A DNA stretch of 64,000 nucleotides from Solimonas thermocellulolyticum (lineage in GTDB: Bacteria; Pseudomonadota; Gammaproteobacteria; Nevskiales; Nevskiaceae). The notes below the pieces were generated by a model. The model saw only the letters and a program-made list of their open reading frames with translations. It searched no databases and was not told where the DNA came from. This document shows positions 15,201-23,631 of the stretch, piece by piece (position 1 is the stretch's first letter; each line of letters starts with the position of its first letter). The stretch lies in the NCBI RefSeq assembly GCF_040327995.1, contig NZ_JBEPIJ010000003.1:186001-250000 (forward strand). The letters are read 5' to 3'. Position numbers and translations under genes: made by a program.

Positions 15201-17357
15201 ATGTCGCGTCATGTCGTCGCCGGCGTCGTCGCCGCCGTATTCCCCGTTCTGGCGCTGGGTGAGGCGGCCGCGCCGACCGAGCTTGCGCCGCTCACCGTCG
15301 AAGGGGCGTCGCAGGTCGAGTTGAGCGAGGTCTATGCCGGCGGCCAGGTCGCGCGCGGGGCGCGTGCCGGGTTGCTCGGCAACCTCGATGATCTGTTCTC
15401 GCCGTTCTCGGCGCAGGCGTATACCGCCGAGCTGATCCATCAGCAGCAGGCCGACGGCATCGGGGATGTCTTGCAGAACGATCCAACGGTGCGTCTGGCC
15501 AAGGGCTTCGGCAATTTCCAGGAGCTCTACGTCATTCGCGGTTTCCCGGTGTTCTCGGACGATCTGACCCTCAACGGCGTCTACGGCATCCTGCCGCGCC
15601 AGTTCGTCGCCGCGGAGCTGATGGAGCGGGTCGAAGTGTTCCGCGGCGCCAATACCTTCATCAACGGCGCCGCGCCCGGCGCCAGCGCGATCGGCGGTAC
15701 GGTGAATCTGGTACCCAAGCGCGCGCCGGAGGAAGGTGTGCGCCGCTTCACCGCGGGGATCGAAGGCAGCCAACTGGGTTATGGGCAGTTCGATTGGGGT
15801 GAGCGCCTCGGGTCGGACCGACGCTGGGGACTGCGTGTCAACACCGTCGTTCGCGACGGCGAGACCACCGTCGAGGATGAGACGCGTGCACTCAGGGTCG
15901 CCGCCCTGGGCACGGACTACGCCGGAGAACATCTGCGCGTATCGGCGGATCTCGGTTTCCAAGACCATCGCCTGGATCAGCCGCGCCCGCAGGTGCGTCC
16001 GACGGCGGCAGCGCCGCCACCGCCAGCAGCCGACGCCAACTTCGCCCAGCCGTGGACCTACGCCGACGATCGACAGCTGTTCGGCGTGCTGCGCGGTGAG
16101 CTCGATCTGAACCAGAGTCTGTCGGCCTGGCTCGGCTTTGGTGGGCGGCAGGGCGAGGAGGCCAATGTGCTCGCCAATCCGACCAGCGACGCCGAGGGCA
16201 ACTTGCGCGCCGTGCGCTTCGACAATGCGCGCGAGGACAACATCCTGTCGCTCGACGCTGGTGTGCGCTCGGTGTTGGCCAGCGGCAGCGTCCGCCATCT
16301 CGCCGCCCTGTCCTATAGCCATGTGCGGCAGCGCAGCCGCAATGCGTTCGCGTTCAGCGATTTCGGTGGCTTCGATGCGGGCACGCTCGCTGCGCCCACC
16401 GCCGTGGAACCGCCGCCGGCCGATGCCTTCATCGGTGGGGATCTGGACGATCCTCGCCAGACCGAGGACGCCGATCTGGCCAGCGTCGCGCTCGCCGATA
16501 CCGTGGTCTGGTGGGACGGGCGTCTGCGCACCACCTTCGGGCTGCGCCACCAAACGATCGAGACCCGTAGCTTCGACGCCAATACCGGTGCGCAGACCGC
16601 CCGCTACCGCGACGATGCGTGGACACCGGCCGCGGGCTTGGTCTTTCGGGCGACGCCGCAGCTCTCCGTCTATGCCAATTACGCGGAGAGTCTGCAGCCG
16701 GGTCAGACTGCGCCGGCCTCGTTCAACGATCAGCCCGTGGAGAATGCCGGGGAATCGCTGGCGCCGTACAAGAGCCGCCAGATCGAGCTCGGCACCAAGT
16801 ACCAATCGGTCGACACGGGTTTCACCGCATCGGTGTTTCGGATCGGCCGACCCTTCGGCATCGTCGAGAACCAGCGGTTCACCGACGGCGGTGAGCAGCG
16901 CAACACCGGGATCGAACTGACCGTCTACGGTCAGCCGCTGCCCACGCTGCGCCTTTTGGGCGGGCTGACCTGGCTCGATGCCGAGCTCGTGCGCACGCAG
17001 GATGGGATCGATCAAGGCAATCAGGCCATCGGCGTGCCGCGCTGGCAAGCCAATGTCAATGTAGAGTGGGACGTGATCGCGCTCGCCGGACTGACGCTGG
17101 AAGGGCGCATCATCCACACCGACGAGCAATTCATCGACACCGCCAACACGCGGCGGATCGATGCGTGGACGCGCTGGGACGCGGGGCTGCGGTATCGCTG
17201 GGCGCTGGCCGACGCGCGCGAGCTGACCCTGCGCGCCCGCGTCGAGAACCTCACGGACGAAGACTACTGGGCGTCCAGCGGCGGATTCCCCGGCTCGAAT
17301 TATCTGATCCTGGGCGCTGCGCGTACGCTGATCGCCTCGGCCAGCCTCGGATTCTGA
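15201..17357 (+). CDS. TonB-dependent siderophore receptor
   Basis: 718 aa outer-membrane receptor. A signal peptide ending LALGEAAA is followed by the TonB-box region APLTVEG. The plug domain at about 70-180 has DVLQNDPTVRLAKGF, YVIRGFP, ERVEVFRGANTFINGAAPG and GGTVNLVPKRA, all typical of siderophore receptors. A long beta-barrel follows, ending in phenylalanine (ASASLGF), the usual outer-membrane signal. The frame is open upstream, but ATG 15201 gives the signal peptide. The ligand cannot be told from sequence. It abuts the PepSY gene with no gap, and a possible Fur box lies upstream. Confidence 0.93.
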   Translation: MSRHVVAGVVAAVFPVLALGEAAAPTELAPLTVEGASQVELSEVYAGGQVARGARAGLLGNLDDLFSPFSAQAYTAELIHQQQADGIGDVLQNDPTVRLAKGFGNFQELYVIRGFPVFSDDLTLNGVYGILPRQFVAAELMERVEVFRGANTFINGAAPGASAIGGTVNLVPKRAPEEGVRRFTAGIEGSQLGYGQFDWGERLGSDRRWGLRVNTVVRDGETTVEDETRALRVAALGTDYAGEHLRVSADLGFQDHRLDQPRPQVRPTAAAPPPPAADANFAQPWTYADDRQLFGVLRGELDLNQSLSAWLGFGGRQGEEANVLANPTSDAEGNLRAVRFDNAREDNILSLDAGVRSVLASGSVRHLAALSYSHVRQRSRNAFAFSDFGGFDAGTLAAPTAVEPPPADAFIGGDLDDPRQTEDADLASVALADTVVWWDGRLRTTFGLRHQTIETRSFDANTGAQTARYRDDAWTPAAGLVFRATPQLSVYANYAESLQPGQTAPASFNDQPVENAGESLAPYKSRQIELGTKYQSVDTGFTASVFRIGRPFGIVENQRFTDGGEQRNTGIELTVYGQPLPTLRLLGGLTWLDAELVRTQDGIDQGNQAIGVPRWQANVNVEWDVIALAGLTLEGRIIHTDEQFIDTANTRRIDAWTRWDAGLRYRWALADARELTLRARVENLTDEDYWASSGGFPGSNYLILGAARTLIASASLGF

Positions 17358-18491
17358 ATGCGCGCGCGCACGCTGCGGCGCTGGCAGGCGGTGCACACGG
17401 TTTCGAGCCTGTTGTGCACGCTGTTCATGCTGATGTTGTGCATCACCGGCCTGCCGCTGATCTTCCACGATGAGATCGAGGACGCACTCAATCCGCCGAC
17501 CTGGCAGCCGGCTCATCCCGACGGGCCGCATCTGTCGCTGGACGCCGTCCTGGCGATCGCGCTTGAGCGGCGTCCGGGCGAGGTGCCGATCTTCATGAGC
17601 TTCGACGTCGACCGACCCGTGGTCAACGTCACCAGCGGTCCGACGGCCGATGCGCCGGCCGGAGCGATGCACTTCGCGTCTTTCGATCTGACCAGCGGTG
17701 AGCGGGTGCCGCCGGCCGCGGTCGGCGAAACCCTCATGCATGTGCTCTTGCAACTGCACACCGATCTGTTCCTGGGTCTGCCGGGCATGTTGCTGCTGGC
17801 TGCGATGGGGCTGATGTTCGTCGTCGCCGTCGTCTCCGGCGTCGTGCTCTACGGGCCATTCATGCGGCGTCTGGATTTCGGCACCCTGCGGCGCGGCGCC
17901 GCGCCGCGGCTGTGGTGGCTGGATCTGCACAATCTGCTCGGCGTGACCACGGTGGCCTGGGCGCTCTTGGTCGCGGTCACGGGAGCCATCAATGCGCTGG
18001 AGCCGGTGATCATCGAGGCCTGGCGCACGCGAGAACTCGGCGATCTGATCGCCGAACACGGCGGTCGCGAGAGGGCGCACCCGCGCGCCTCGTTCGACGC
18101 CGCCGTGGCCCAGGCCGTGGCCGCGGCGCCGGACCGGCAGCTTCAGTTCGTGGCCTTTCCCGGCAGCCGGTTCTCCACGCCCGGCCACTATGCGATCTTC
18201 CTGCACGGCAAGACCCCGTTCACCGAACACCTGATCACACCGGTGCTGGTCGACGCTGCCAGCGGTGTCGTGGTGGGTCTGCGCGAGATGCCGGCCTATG
18301 TGAAAGCGCTGTCGCTGTCGCGGCCACTGCACTTCGGCGACTACGGCGGCCTGGGATTGAAGATCCTCTGGGCCCTGCTCGATCTCGTCACCATCGCCGT
18401 GCTCGTCAGCGGACTTTGGCTGTGGCTGCGGCGCCGTCGTTCCGGGCGTGTCGGATACGCTGCGGCGTGGTCATCCATGCAAGCCCCATGA
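17358..18491 (+). CDS. PepSY-associated transmembrane protein (iron-uptake, PiuB-like)
   Basis: 377 aa inner-membrane protein with the PepSY_TM plan. An N-terminal helix contains HTVSSLLCTLFMLMLCITGLPLIF. A periplasmic stretch is followed by helices around LHTDLFLGLPGMLLLAAMGLMFV, then DLHNLLGVTTVAWALLVAVTG, and a last helix (LDLVTIAVLVSGLWLWLRRR). Histidines next to the helices (RWQAVH, QLHTD, DLHNLLG) recall ferric-siderophore reductases of the FoxB/PiuB type, which release iron from siderophores at the inner membrane. It starts directly after the TonB-receptor stop, supporting a shared role in iron uptake. The substrate is unknown. Confidence 0.85.
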   Translation: MRARTLRRWQAVHTVSSLLCTLFMLMLCITGLPLIFHDEIEDALNPPTWQPAHPDGPHLSLDAVLAIALERRPGEVPIFMSFDVDRPVVNVTSGPTADAPAGAMHFASFDLTSGERVPPAAVGETLMHVLLQLHTDLFLGLPGMLLLAAMGLMFVVAVVSGVVLYGPFMRRLDFGTLRRGAAPRLWWLDLHNLLGVTTVAWALLVAVTGAINALEPVIIEAWRTRELGDLIAEHGGRERAHPRASFDAAVAQAVAAAPDRQLQFVAFPGSRFSTPGHYAIFLHGKTPFTEHLITPVLVDAASGVVVGLREMPAYVKALSLSRPLHFGDYGGLGLKILWALLDLVTIAVLVSGLWLWLRRRRSGRVGYAAAWSSMQAP

Positions 18492-18694
18492 AGCGCGCCG
18501 TGCGTCGTCCCATCGCGATCTGGGGCTGGCCCGTCGCGGTGTTTCTCGGCAGCCTTTTCGGGCTCTTCACGGCGCTGTGGCACGACGGCGGCTGGGATCT
18601 GGTGGCGACGGCGATGTTGGCAAGCAGCCTGGTGGCCATCGTCTGGCCGCTCGCGCGCTCGACACGCTGCCGGGGTCCCTCCAGGCGCCGATGA
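18488..18694 (+). CDS. Small membrane protein in the iron-uptake operon
   Basis: 68 aa with two predicted membrane helices (IWGWPVAVFLGSLFGLFTAL and LVATAMLASSLVAIVWPL) and a basic end. The start codon overlaps the PepSY stop by four bases (ATGA), so it is translationally coupled. Similar short two-helix proteins often follow PepSY genes in iron-uptake operons. Its function is not established. Confidence 0.7.
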   Translation: MKRAVRRPIAIWGWPVAVFLGSLFGLFTALWHDGGWDLVATAMLASSLVAIVWPLARSTRCRGPSRRR

Positions 18695-18719
18695 GCGCGC
18701 CTCGCCTTGCCGCAAGTCT

Positions 18720-19430
18720 TCAGCGCGTGCCGACGGAATGTGTCGTCCCGGAACGGCGCACGTCCTCGACCTTGGGCGCCGTGCCGAACAGGCGGTCGCC
18801 CAGGCCCATGGACACCCCCCACCAGTAGTTCTCGTTGCGGAAGTGGTGGTAGCGGTGCTCGCGCACGCGGCGTTGGTAATAGCGATTGGCCGGGCACCAC
18901 GGAATGTGGGCGAGAAAGTGTACCCACTCGTAGTGCAGCCCGAGCAGCAGGTACACGGTGACCGCCGTCAGCACCCAGGCCTTCCATGGCCATAGCGCCC
19001 ACAGCAACAGCCCAATCGTCGGGACCACGAGAACGTGCACGTGCCGCGGGATGAACACCCACTTCAGGTTCCACGGATCTGCGTGGTGACGGCGGTGGGT
19101 CTTGGGCAGGTAGAAGTCGATCGTGCGGCCGAACAGTCTGCGCGGCTTGAAGTGCAACATGAAGACGTGAATCAGCCACTCGTTGACCGGGAAGTAGGCG
19201 AGGATCACGAGTGCGATCAGCGCGTCGATCCACGACAGCCCGCCGAGCGCGAAACGCCAGCCGCCGAACAGCAGCACGAAGGTGGCGATCAGCAGGCTGC
19301 TGGGGTGCGTCCAGAACACGCGCAGCGCGGTGCGCGCATCGCGCGGAAGACCATCCGGCGGCCGCATCGGGTTGCGCGTCGCCGTCTCGCTCGCCGGAAT
19401 CATGCGCGCGTCGTCGATCTGCGCGTTCAC
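18720..19430 (-). CDS. Sterol desaturase / fatty-acid hydroxylase superfamily membrane protein
   Basis: 236 aa integral membrane protein with the histidine clusters of the di-iron fatty-acid hydroxylase superfamily: HVFMLH, HRRHH, HYEWVHFLAH and HRYHH. Hydrophobic helices surround them (LLIATFVLLFGGW, VLVVPTIGLLLWALW). The likely reaction is O2-dependent hydroxylation or desaturation of a lipid; the substrate is unknown. Its start overlaps the stop of the upstream FadR-type regulator by four bases (ATGA, 19427-19430), so regulator and enzyme form an operon, which suggests that the lipid product or substrate is sensed by the regulator. Confidence 0.88.
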   Translation of the reverse strand: MNAQIDDARMIPASETATRNPMRPPDGLPRDARTALRVFWTHPSSLLIATFVLLFGGWRFALGGLSWIDALIALVILAYFPVNEWLIHVFMLHFKPRRLFGRTIDFYLPKTHRRHHADPWNLKWVFIPRHVHVLVVPTIGLLLWALWPWKAWVLTAVTVYLLLGLHYEWVHFLAHIPWCPANRYYQRRVREHRYHHFRNENYWWGVSMGLGDRLFGTAPKVEDVRRSGTTHSVGTR

Positions 19431-20173
19431 ACTCGGCCTCCTTGCGCCTCGACGGCGTCGAGCGCGCGTTCCAGTGCGAGCCGGCCTATCTCCACATGAC
19501 GCCGGCCGGCGCTGCGGGCGGCCGGTTCGTCGCCGCCGCGCACGGCCCGCGCGATCGCCGACAGGTTCTCGGTATCGCGAAACTCGGCTTCGAGCGCCAC
19601 GGTCAGCGTGTCCCAGACCGCCCGATAGGTCTTGGTCATCGAGTTGAACGCCAACCGAAAGGCGATGTTGCCGCCGTGCTCGACCAGCTTTTTCCAGAAT
19701 TCCAGCGCGAGCGCCTGCAGCGCGCTCAGCTCATCCGCGCGCTCGCGCATGTGCGCGAGGATCGCGTCGAGCTCATCGGCGAGCCGTGCGCCGCCCCGCT
19801 TCGCGGCCGCGGCAGCGATGTCCGGCGCCAGCGCCGAACGCATCGCCATGATCGACCGCACCACTGGGGCGTTGAGGCGGCCGTCGGCATGGACCAAGAG
19901 GTTCGGCAGCAATTCGAGTCCCCCCTCGTTCAGATAATCGAGCACCACGCTGTTGCCGCCCTGACGCACGGCGACCAGCCCGGCCTGTTGCAGGCGCTTG
20001 ATCGCCTCGCGCACCGCGCCGCGGTTCACACCCAGCGCCGCGGACAACTCGCGCTCGGCGGGTAACGGCGCACCGGCCGCGAGCTCGCCGTGCAGGATCT
20101 TGTGCGCGATCTGGCGATACACCGCGTCGGACAGCGACGCCTTGCGGACCGCGGAGAAGGTGTATCTACTCAT
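19427..20173 (-). CDS. FadR/GntR family transcriptional regulator
   Basis: 248 aa. The N-terminal winged helix at about 10-80 has LPAERELSAALGVNRGAVREAIKRLQQAGLV, the GntR/FadR signature. The C-terminal all-helical domain (RSIMAMRSALAPDIAAAAA ... FWKKLVEHGGNIAFRLAFNS) resembles E. coli FadR, which binds long-chain acyl-CoA, more than the FCD type. A FadR-like operator (20180-20196) sits just upstream of its start, pointing to autoregulation. It is co-transcribed with the lipid hydroxylase, so it probably controls lipid modification. It may not be the true FadR orthologue. Confidence 0.85.
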   Translation of the reverse strand: MSRYTFSAVRKASLSDAVYRQIAHKILHGELAAGAPLPAERELSAALGVNRGAVREAIKRLQQAGLVAVRQGGNSVVLDYLNEGGLELLPNLLVHADGRLNAPVVRSIMAMRSALAPDIAAAAAKRGGARLADELDAILAHMRERADELSALQALALEFWKKLVEHGGNIAFRLAFNSMTKTYRAVWDTLTVALEAEFRDTENLSAIARAVRGGDEPAARSAGRRHVEIGRLALERALDAVEAQGGRV

Positions 20174-20179
20174 GTGGTC

Positions 20180-20196
20180 AACTTATCAGACCAGTT
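20180..20196. promoter_or_regulatory. FadR-like operator
   Basis: AACTTATCAGACCAGTT closely matches the E. coli FadR operator type AnCTGGTCnGACCAGnT; the right half GACCAGTT is perfect. It lies 7 bases upstream of the ATG of the FadR-type gene (minus strand), where bound protein would block its transcription or translation start. Recognition by the adjacent regulator is inference. Confidence 0.6.
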
Positions 20197-20230
20197 GTCC
20201 ACTGGCAATCGAGCCTGGCCTTCGTGTATC

Positions 20231-20247
20231 GTCTGACAACGTCAGAC
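20231..20247. promoter_or_regulatory. Palindromic operator of the toxin-antitoxin operon
   Basis: GTCTGAC-AAC-GTCAGAC, perfect 7-bp arms with a 3-base spacer, 13 bases before the antitoxin ATG. RHH antitoxins usually bind such palindromes in their own promoter. It also contains the spacer region between this gene and the divergent FadR-type gene. Confidence 0.6.
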
Positions 20248-20260
20248 AGATAGGCGCCAG

Positions 20261-20575
20261 ATGAAGACCGCCGAACGCAAAGCGCGATATGACGCACAGG
20301 ATCGACCGCCCGAGCGCGTGACCGTGCGACTCAAGCCGGAGCTTGCACGACAACTCGATGCGGAGCGCCGCGCAACCGGGCTGACCGTGACCGAAGTCAT
20401 CGAGCAGGCGCTGACCGGGCATTTCGCGCGACAGCCGCGGCGCGGCCGGCTCACGCTGATACAAGCCCTGCAAAAACACGGCGTGATCGGTGCCGTGGAC
20501 CTCGGGCCGGATGCCTCGGTCGATTACAAGAGCGGAGTACGGCAAGCGATCGACACCAAGCATGGTCATCGCTGA
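20261..20575 (+). CDS. Ribbon-helix-helix antitoxin
   Basis: 104 aa. The segment RVTVRLKPELARQLDAERRATGLTVTEVIEQAL is a CopG/Arc-type ribbon-helix-helix fold, here after an 18-residue lead. The C-terminal half (LIQALQKHGVIGAVDLGPDASVDYKSGVRQAI) would wrap the toxin. The toxin start lies 14 bases inside this gene. It should neutralise the PIN toxin and autoregulate through the palindrome at 20231-20247. Confidence 0.8.
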   Translation: MKTAERKARYDAQDRPPERVTVRLKPELARQLDAERRATGLTVTEVIEQALTGHFARQPRRGRLTLIQALQKHGVIGAVDLGPDASVDYKSGVRQAIDTKHGHR

Positions 20576-20984
20576 CACCGGCTTCTGGGTCGCGCTCTAC
20601 AACCGGCGCGACCGGCATCATCAGGCCGCGCTCGACGCCGCCGAGCGCTACGACGCCGAGGGTTTCATCACCACGCACGTCGTGATCGCGGAAGCCTGCC
20701 ATCTGCTGCACCGCCGCGAACACGCCGGCGTGATGCTGCAATTCATCGAGGCCCTGCGCGACGGGCCGGTCGAGATCATGGATCTGCGCGTCGACGATCT
20801 TGCGCAGATCGCGCGACTGATGCACAAGTACCGCGAACTGCCGATGGACTACGCCGACGCCTCACTCGTGCTGCTGGCGGAGTACCTCGGGCACGGCCGT
20901 ATCCTCACCACCGATCGACGCGACTTTGGCAGTTACCGCTGGAAAAGCCGGCACCCGTTCGAAAGCCTGATGGACACGCTATGA
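20562..20984 (+). CDS. PIN-domain ribonuclease toxin (VapC-like)
   Basis: 140 aa. PIN-domain acidic residues are all visible: VIADTGFW (Asp5), VIAEACHLL (Glu), DYADASLVLLAE (Asp) and ILTTDRRDFGSY (Asp). Such toxins cleave RNA when released from the antitoxin. ATG 20562 overlaps the antitoxin gene by 14 bp, the normal coupled layout. The 3' end overlaps convergent argH by 6 bp. Unlike the relic pair at 13 kb, this module looks complete and functional. The target RNA is unknown. Confidence 0.85.
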   Translation: MVIADTGFWVALYNRRDRHHQAALDAAERYDAEGFITTHVVIAEACHLLHRREHAGVMLQFIEALRDGPVEIMDLRVDDLAQIARLMHKYRELPMDYADASLVLLAEYLGHGRILTTDRRDFGSYRWKSRHPFESLMDTL

Positions 20985-22382
20985 AGCTCCGGACGCCCTC
21001 GCCCGCGCGATCGCGGCGCGCACCTGCACCGGCGCCGTCGCGCCGTAGTGATCGCGTGCCTTGAGCGAACCTTCGAGCGTGATGCAGGCGTAGACGTCGC
21101 CTTCGATCAACGACGAAAAGCCCTTGAGCTCGTCCAGCGACAGCTCGGCGAGATCGCAGCCCTTCTTCGCCGCGTAGGCGACGGCGCTGCCGACGGCATG
21201 GTGCGCGTCGCGAAATGGCAGGCCTTTTCGGACCAGGTAGTCCGCCAGGTCGGTGGCGGTCGAAAAGCCTTTGACGGCGGCGGCGCGGCAGTTGTCGCGC
21301 TTGACCGCGATGGCCGGAATCATCTCGGCGTAGACCTGAAGGCACATCGTCACCGTGTCCACCGTGTCGAACAGCGGCGGCTTGTCTTCCTGGTTGTCGC
21401 GGTTGTAGGCCAGCGGCTGGCCCTTCATCAGCACCAGCAGCGCATTGAGGTTGCCGATGACGCGCCCGGTCTTGCCGCGCACCAGTTCCGGCACGTCCGG
21501 ATTCTTCTTCTGCGGCATGATCGAACTGCCGGTGCAGAAGCGGTCGGGCAGCTCGACGAAGCCGAACATCGGCGTCGACCACAGGATCAGCTCCTCGCTC
21601 CAGCGCGACAGGTGCACGAGGATCAGACTGGCTGCGAAGCAGAACTCGATCGCGAAGTCGCGATCGGACACGGTGTCGAGCGAATTCTCGGTCACGCCGT
21701 CGAAGCCGAGCTGTTCGGCGACGAAGTGACGATCGATCGGGTACACCGTGCCGGCGAGCGCGGCGGCGCCGAGCGGCAACAGGTTCATGCGCTTGCGGCA
21801 ATCCAGCAGCCGCGCGCGGTCGCGCAGGATCTGCTCGCGCCATGCCAGCACGTGATGGCCGAAGCTGACCGGCTGGGCGATCTGCAGATGGGTGAAACCC
21901 GGCATCACCGTGTCGGCCTCGCGCTCGGCGAGGTCGAGCAGGCCGGCGGCGACACGGTCGATCAGCGGCACCAGCTCGTCGATGACGTCGCGCACGTACA
22001 ACCGCAGGTCGGTCGCGATCTGATCGTTGCGCGAGCGGCCCGTGTGCAGGCGCTTGCCGGCATCGCCAATGCGCGCGGTGAGCTCGGCCTCGATGTTCAT
22101 GTGCACGTCTTCGAGTTCCATCTTCCACTCGAAGCGGCCGGCGTCGATGTCTTTCAAGATGCCGTCGAGACCGGCGACGATCGCCTCGACGTCCGCGGAA
22201 CTCAGCACGCCCACCTTGCCGAGCATGCGCGCATGCGCCTGCGAACCGCGGATGTCCTGGCGGTACAGGCGCGTGTCGAAGCTCACCGACTCGGAGAAGC
22301 GCTCTACCAGGGTGGAGGTCGATTCGGCGAAACGTCCTCCCCAGAGCTTCTGGCCGGAGTTGTGCTTGGAGGTGCTTGACAT
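20979..22382 (-). CDS. argH: Argininosuccinate lyase
   Basis: 467 aa. It catalyses the last step of arginine biosynthesis, argininosuccinate to arginine plus fumarate. Hallmarks: KLWGGRF near the N-terminus, TGRSRNDQIATDLRLY, and the fumarase-superfamily signature GSSIMPQKKNPD around the catalytic serine. Start ATG 22382 (MSSTSKHNSGQKLWGGRF) is chosen; an in-frame ATG 111 bases upstream adds residues with no family match. It is divergent from algZ, the argH/algZR order known from Pseudomonas. It also feeds the arginine used by SpeA at 4 kb. Confidence 0.97.
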   Translation of the reverse strand: MSSTSKHNSGQKLWGGRFAESTSTLVERFSESVSFDTRLYRQDIRGSQAHARMLGKVGVLSSADVEAIVAGLDGILKDIDAGRFEWKMELEDVHMNIEAELTARIGDAGKRLHTGRSRNDQIATDLRLYVRDVIDELVPLIDRVAAGLLDLAEREADTVMPGFTHLQIAQPVSFGHHVLAWREQILRDRARLLDCRKRMNLLPLGAAALAGTVYPIDRHFVAEQLGFDGVTENSLDTVSDRDFAIEFCFAASLILVHLSRWSEELILWSTPMFGFVELPDRFCTGSSIMPQKKNPDVPELVRGKTGRVIGNLNALLVLMKGQPLAYNRDNQEDKPPLFDTVDTVTMCLQVYAEMIPAIAVKRDNCRAAAVKGFSTATDLADYLVRKGLPFRDAHHAVGSAVAYAAKKGCDLAELSLDELKGFSSLIEGDVYACITLEGSLKARDHYGATAPVQVRAAIARARASGAS

Positions 22383-22513
22383 GATGGTACGGGCGGACTG
22401 GGGCAGGGAATTATAGGCGCCGGGTGCTGCCGGCCAGACCACGGGCGCGCTTGCCGGCGCGGCCTGCCCCTGCGAATCTTGCAGCGAGTCCACCGACCGA
22501 CCACGATCGCCGC

Positions 22514-23629
22514 GTGCAACGCATCCGACCTTCCACAGCGCAGGCGCTCGATCTATTTCCCGACTTCTGCTCGCTGCGCAGCGTGCTGACGCTGGCGTTC
22601 ACGATGGAGCTGGTCGCCATCGTGCTGACGCTCGGCAGCGGCGCCGCCGGTCGCGCCGGCGTCGAGAAACTGCTGCTGATCTCGATCTATCTACAGTGGA
22701 TCAGCCTGTGCTCGGCGGCGGCGATGTGCTGGGCGCGGCGCTGGATCGGTGTTGCGCGCGCCGGCGTCGTGTTCTTCCTCTGCTGGGGCATGTTGGTGGT
22801 GATCGTGATGCTGATCGCCGATCTGGCCTATCGCATCACCCATGCGCTGGACTGGGCATTCGTCGCGCCGGCGCAGTCGCGGCTCGAATTCGTTCTGCGC
22901 CACACCGGCATCGCAGCGATCGTCGCAGCGCTTCTGCTGCGCTACTTTTGGGTGCGTAACCAGTGGACCATGCAGGTGCAGGCCGAGGGTGAGGCGCGCT
23001 ACCAGGCGCTCAACGCGCGCATCCGCCCACATTTTCTGTTCAACGCTCTGAACAGCCTTGCCGCGTTGATCCAGGTCCGCCCCAACGAAGCCGAGATGAT
23101 GGTCGAGGACTTGTCGGATCTATTCCGCGCGAGCCTTGAAAAGCGCGGTCAGGTCGCGCCGCTGGTCGAAGAGATCGGCCTGTGCCATGCGTACCTGCGC
23201 ATCGAAAAGCTGCGCCTGGGCGACAAGCTCAAGGTCGAATGGGACGTCCCTGAGGAGCTGCTGAACTGGAAAGTGCCGAAACTGGTCGTGCAGCCGCTGA
23301 TCGAGAACGCCGTGCATCACGGTGTCTCGCGGCTCGCCGGCGGCGGCGTGATCCGCATCGCCGCGCGCGAGATCTTCGGGCGCTTGATCATCGAGGTGAC
23401 CAACCCGATGGCCGGTGGCGACGGCGCGCCGAGCAGCGGCAACCGCATCGCCATCGACAATATTGCCCAGCGGCTGAACCTGATTTACGGTGAGGGGGCG
23501 CGCCTGGAAATGGGCCGCGATCTGCGACTCGAGGGCGGCGTGTTTCGCGCGCGGCTGGTCCTGCCGGCGCAGCCACGGCGCGAAGGTCGTGATGGTGTCG
23601 TCGAGGTCGATCAGGCAAGAGGGGAGTGA
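22514..23629 (+). CDS. algZ: Sensor histidine kinase, LytS/AlgZ type
   Basis: 371 aa from GTG 22514. Four or so membrane helices occupy about 25-160 (LTLAFTMELVAIVLTLG, VVFFLCWGMLVVIVMLIADL). Then comes the His_kinase motif NARIRPHFLFNALNSLAALI with the phospho-accepting histidine, and an ATPase domain with PLIENAVHHGV. This plan is that of AlgZ (FimS). The next gene is its LytTR response regulator AlgR. In Pseudomonas AlgZR controls alginate and type IV pili; the target here is unknown. The start is uncertain because the frame opens at 22424, but the earlier part is proline/arginine-rich and does not look like protein. Confidence 0.88.
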   Translation: MQRIRPSTAQALDLFPDFCSLRSVLTLAFTMELVAIVLTLGSGAAGRAGVEKLLLISIYLQWISLCSAAAMCWARRWIGVARAGVVFFLCWGMLVVIVMLIADLAYRITHALDWAFVAPAQSRLEFVLRHTGIAAIVAALLLRYFWVRNQWTMQVQAEGEARYQALNARIRPHFLFNALNSLAALIQVRPNEAEMMVEDLSDLFRASLEKRGQVAPLVEEIGLCHAYLRIEKLRLGDKLKVEWDVPEELLNWKVPKLVVQPLIENAVHHGVSRLAGGGVIRIAAREIFGRLIIEVTNPMAGGDGAPSSGNRIAIDNIAQRLNLIYGEGARLEMGRDLRLEGGVFRARLVLPAQPRREGRDGVVEVDQARGE

Positions 23630-23631
23630 AG

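Noticed and set aside
14910..18332. Minus-strand open frame of 1140 codons over the TonB receptor and PepSY gene
   Set aside because: Low-complexity R/G/Q/H-rich product; the plus strand has complete, well-matched proteins with signal peptides.
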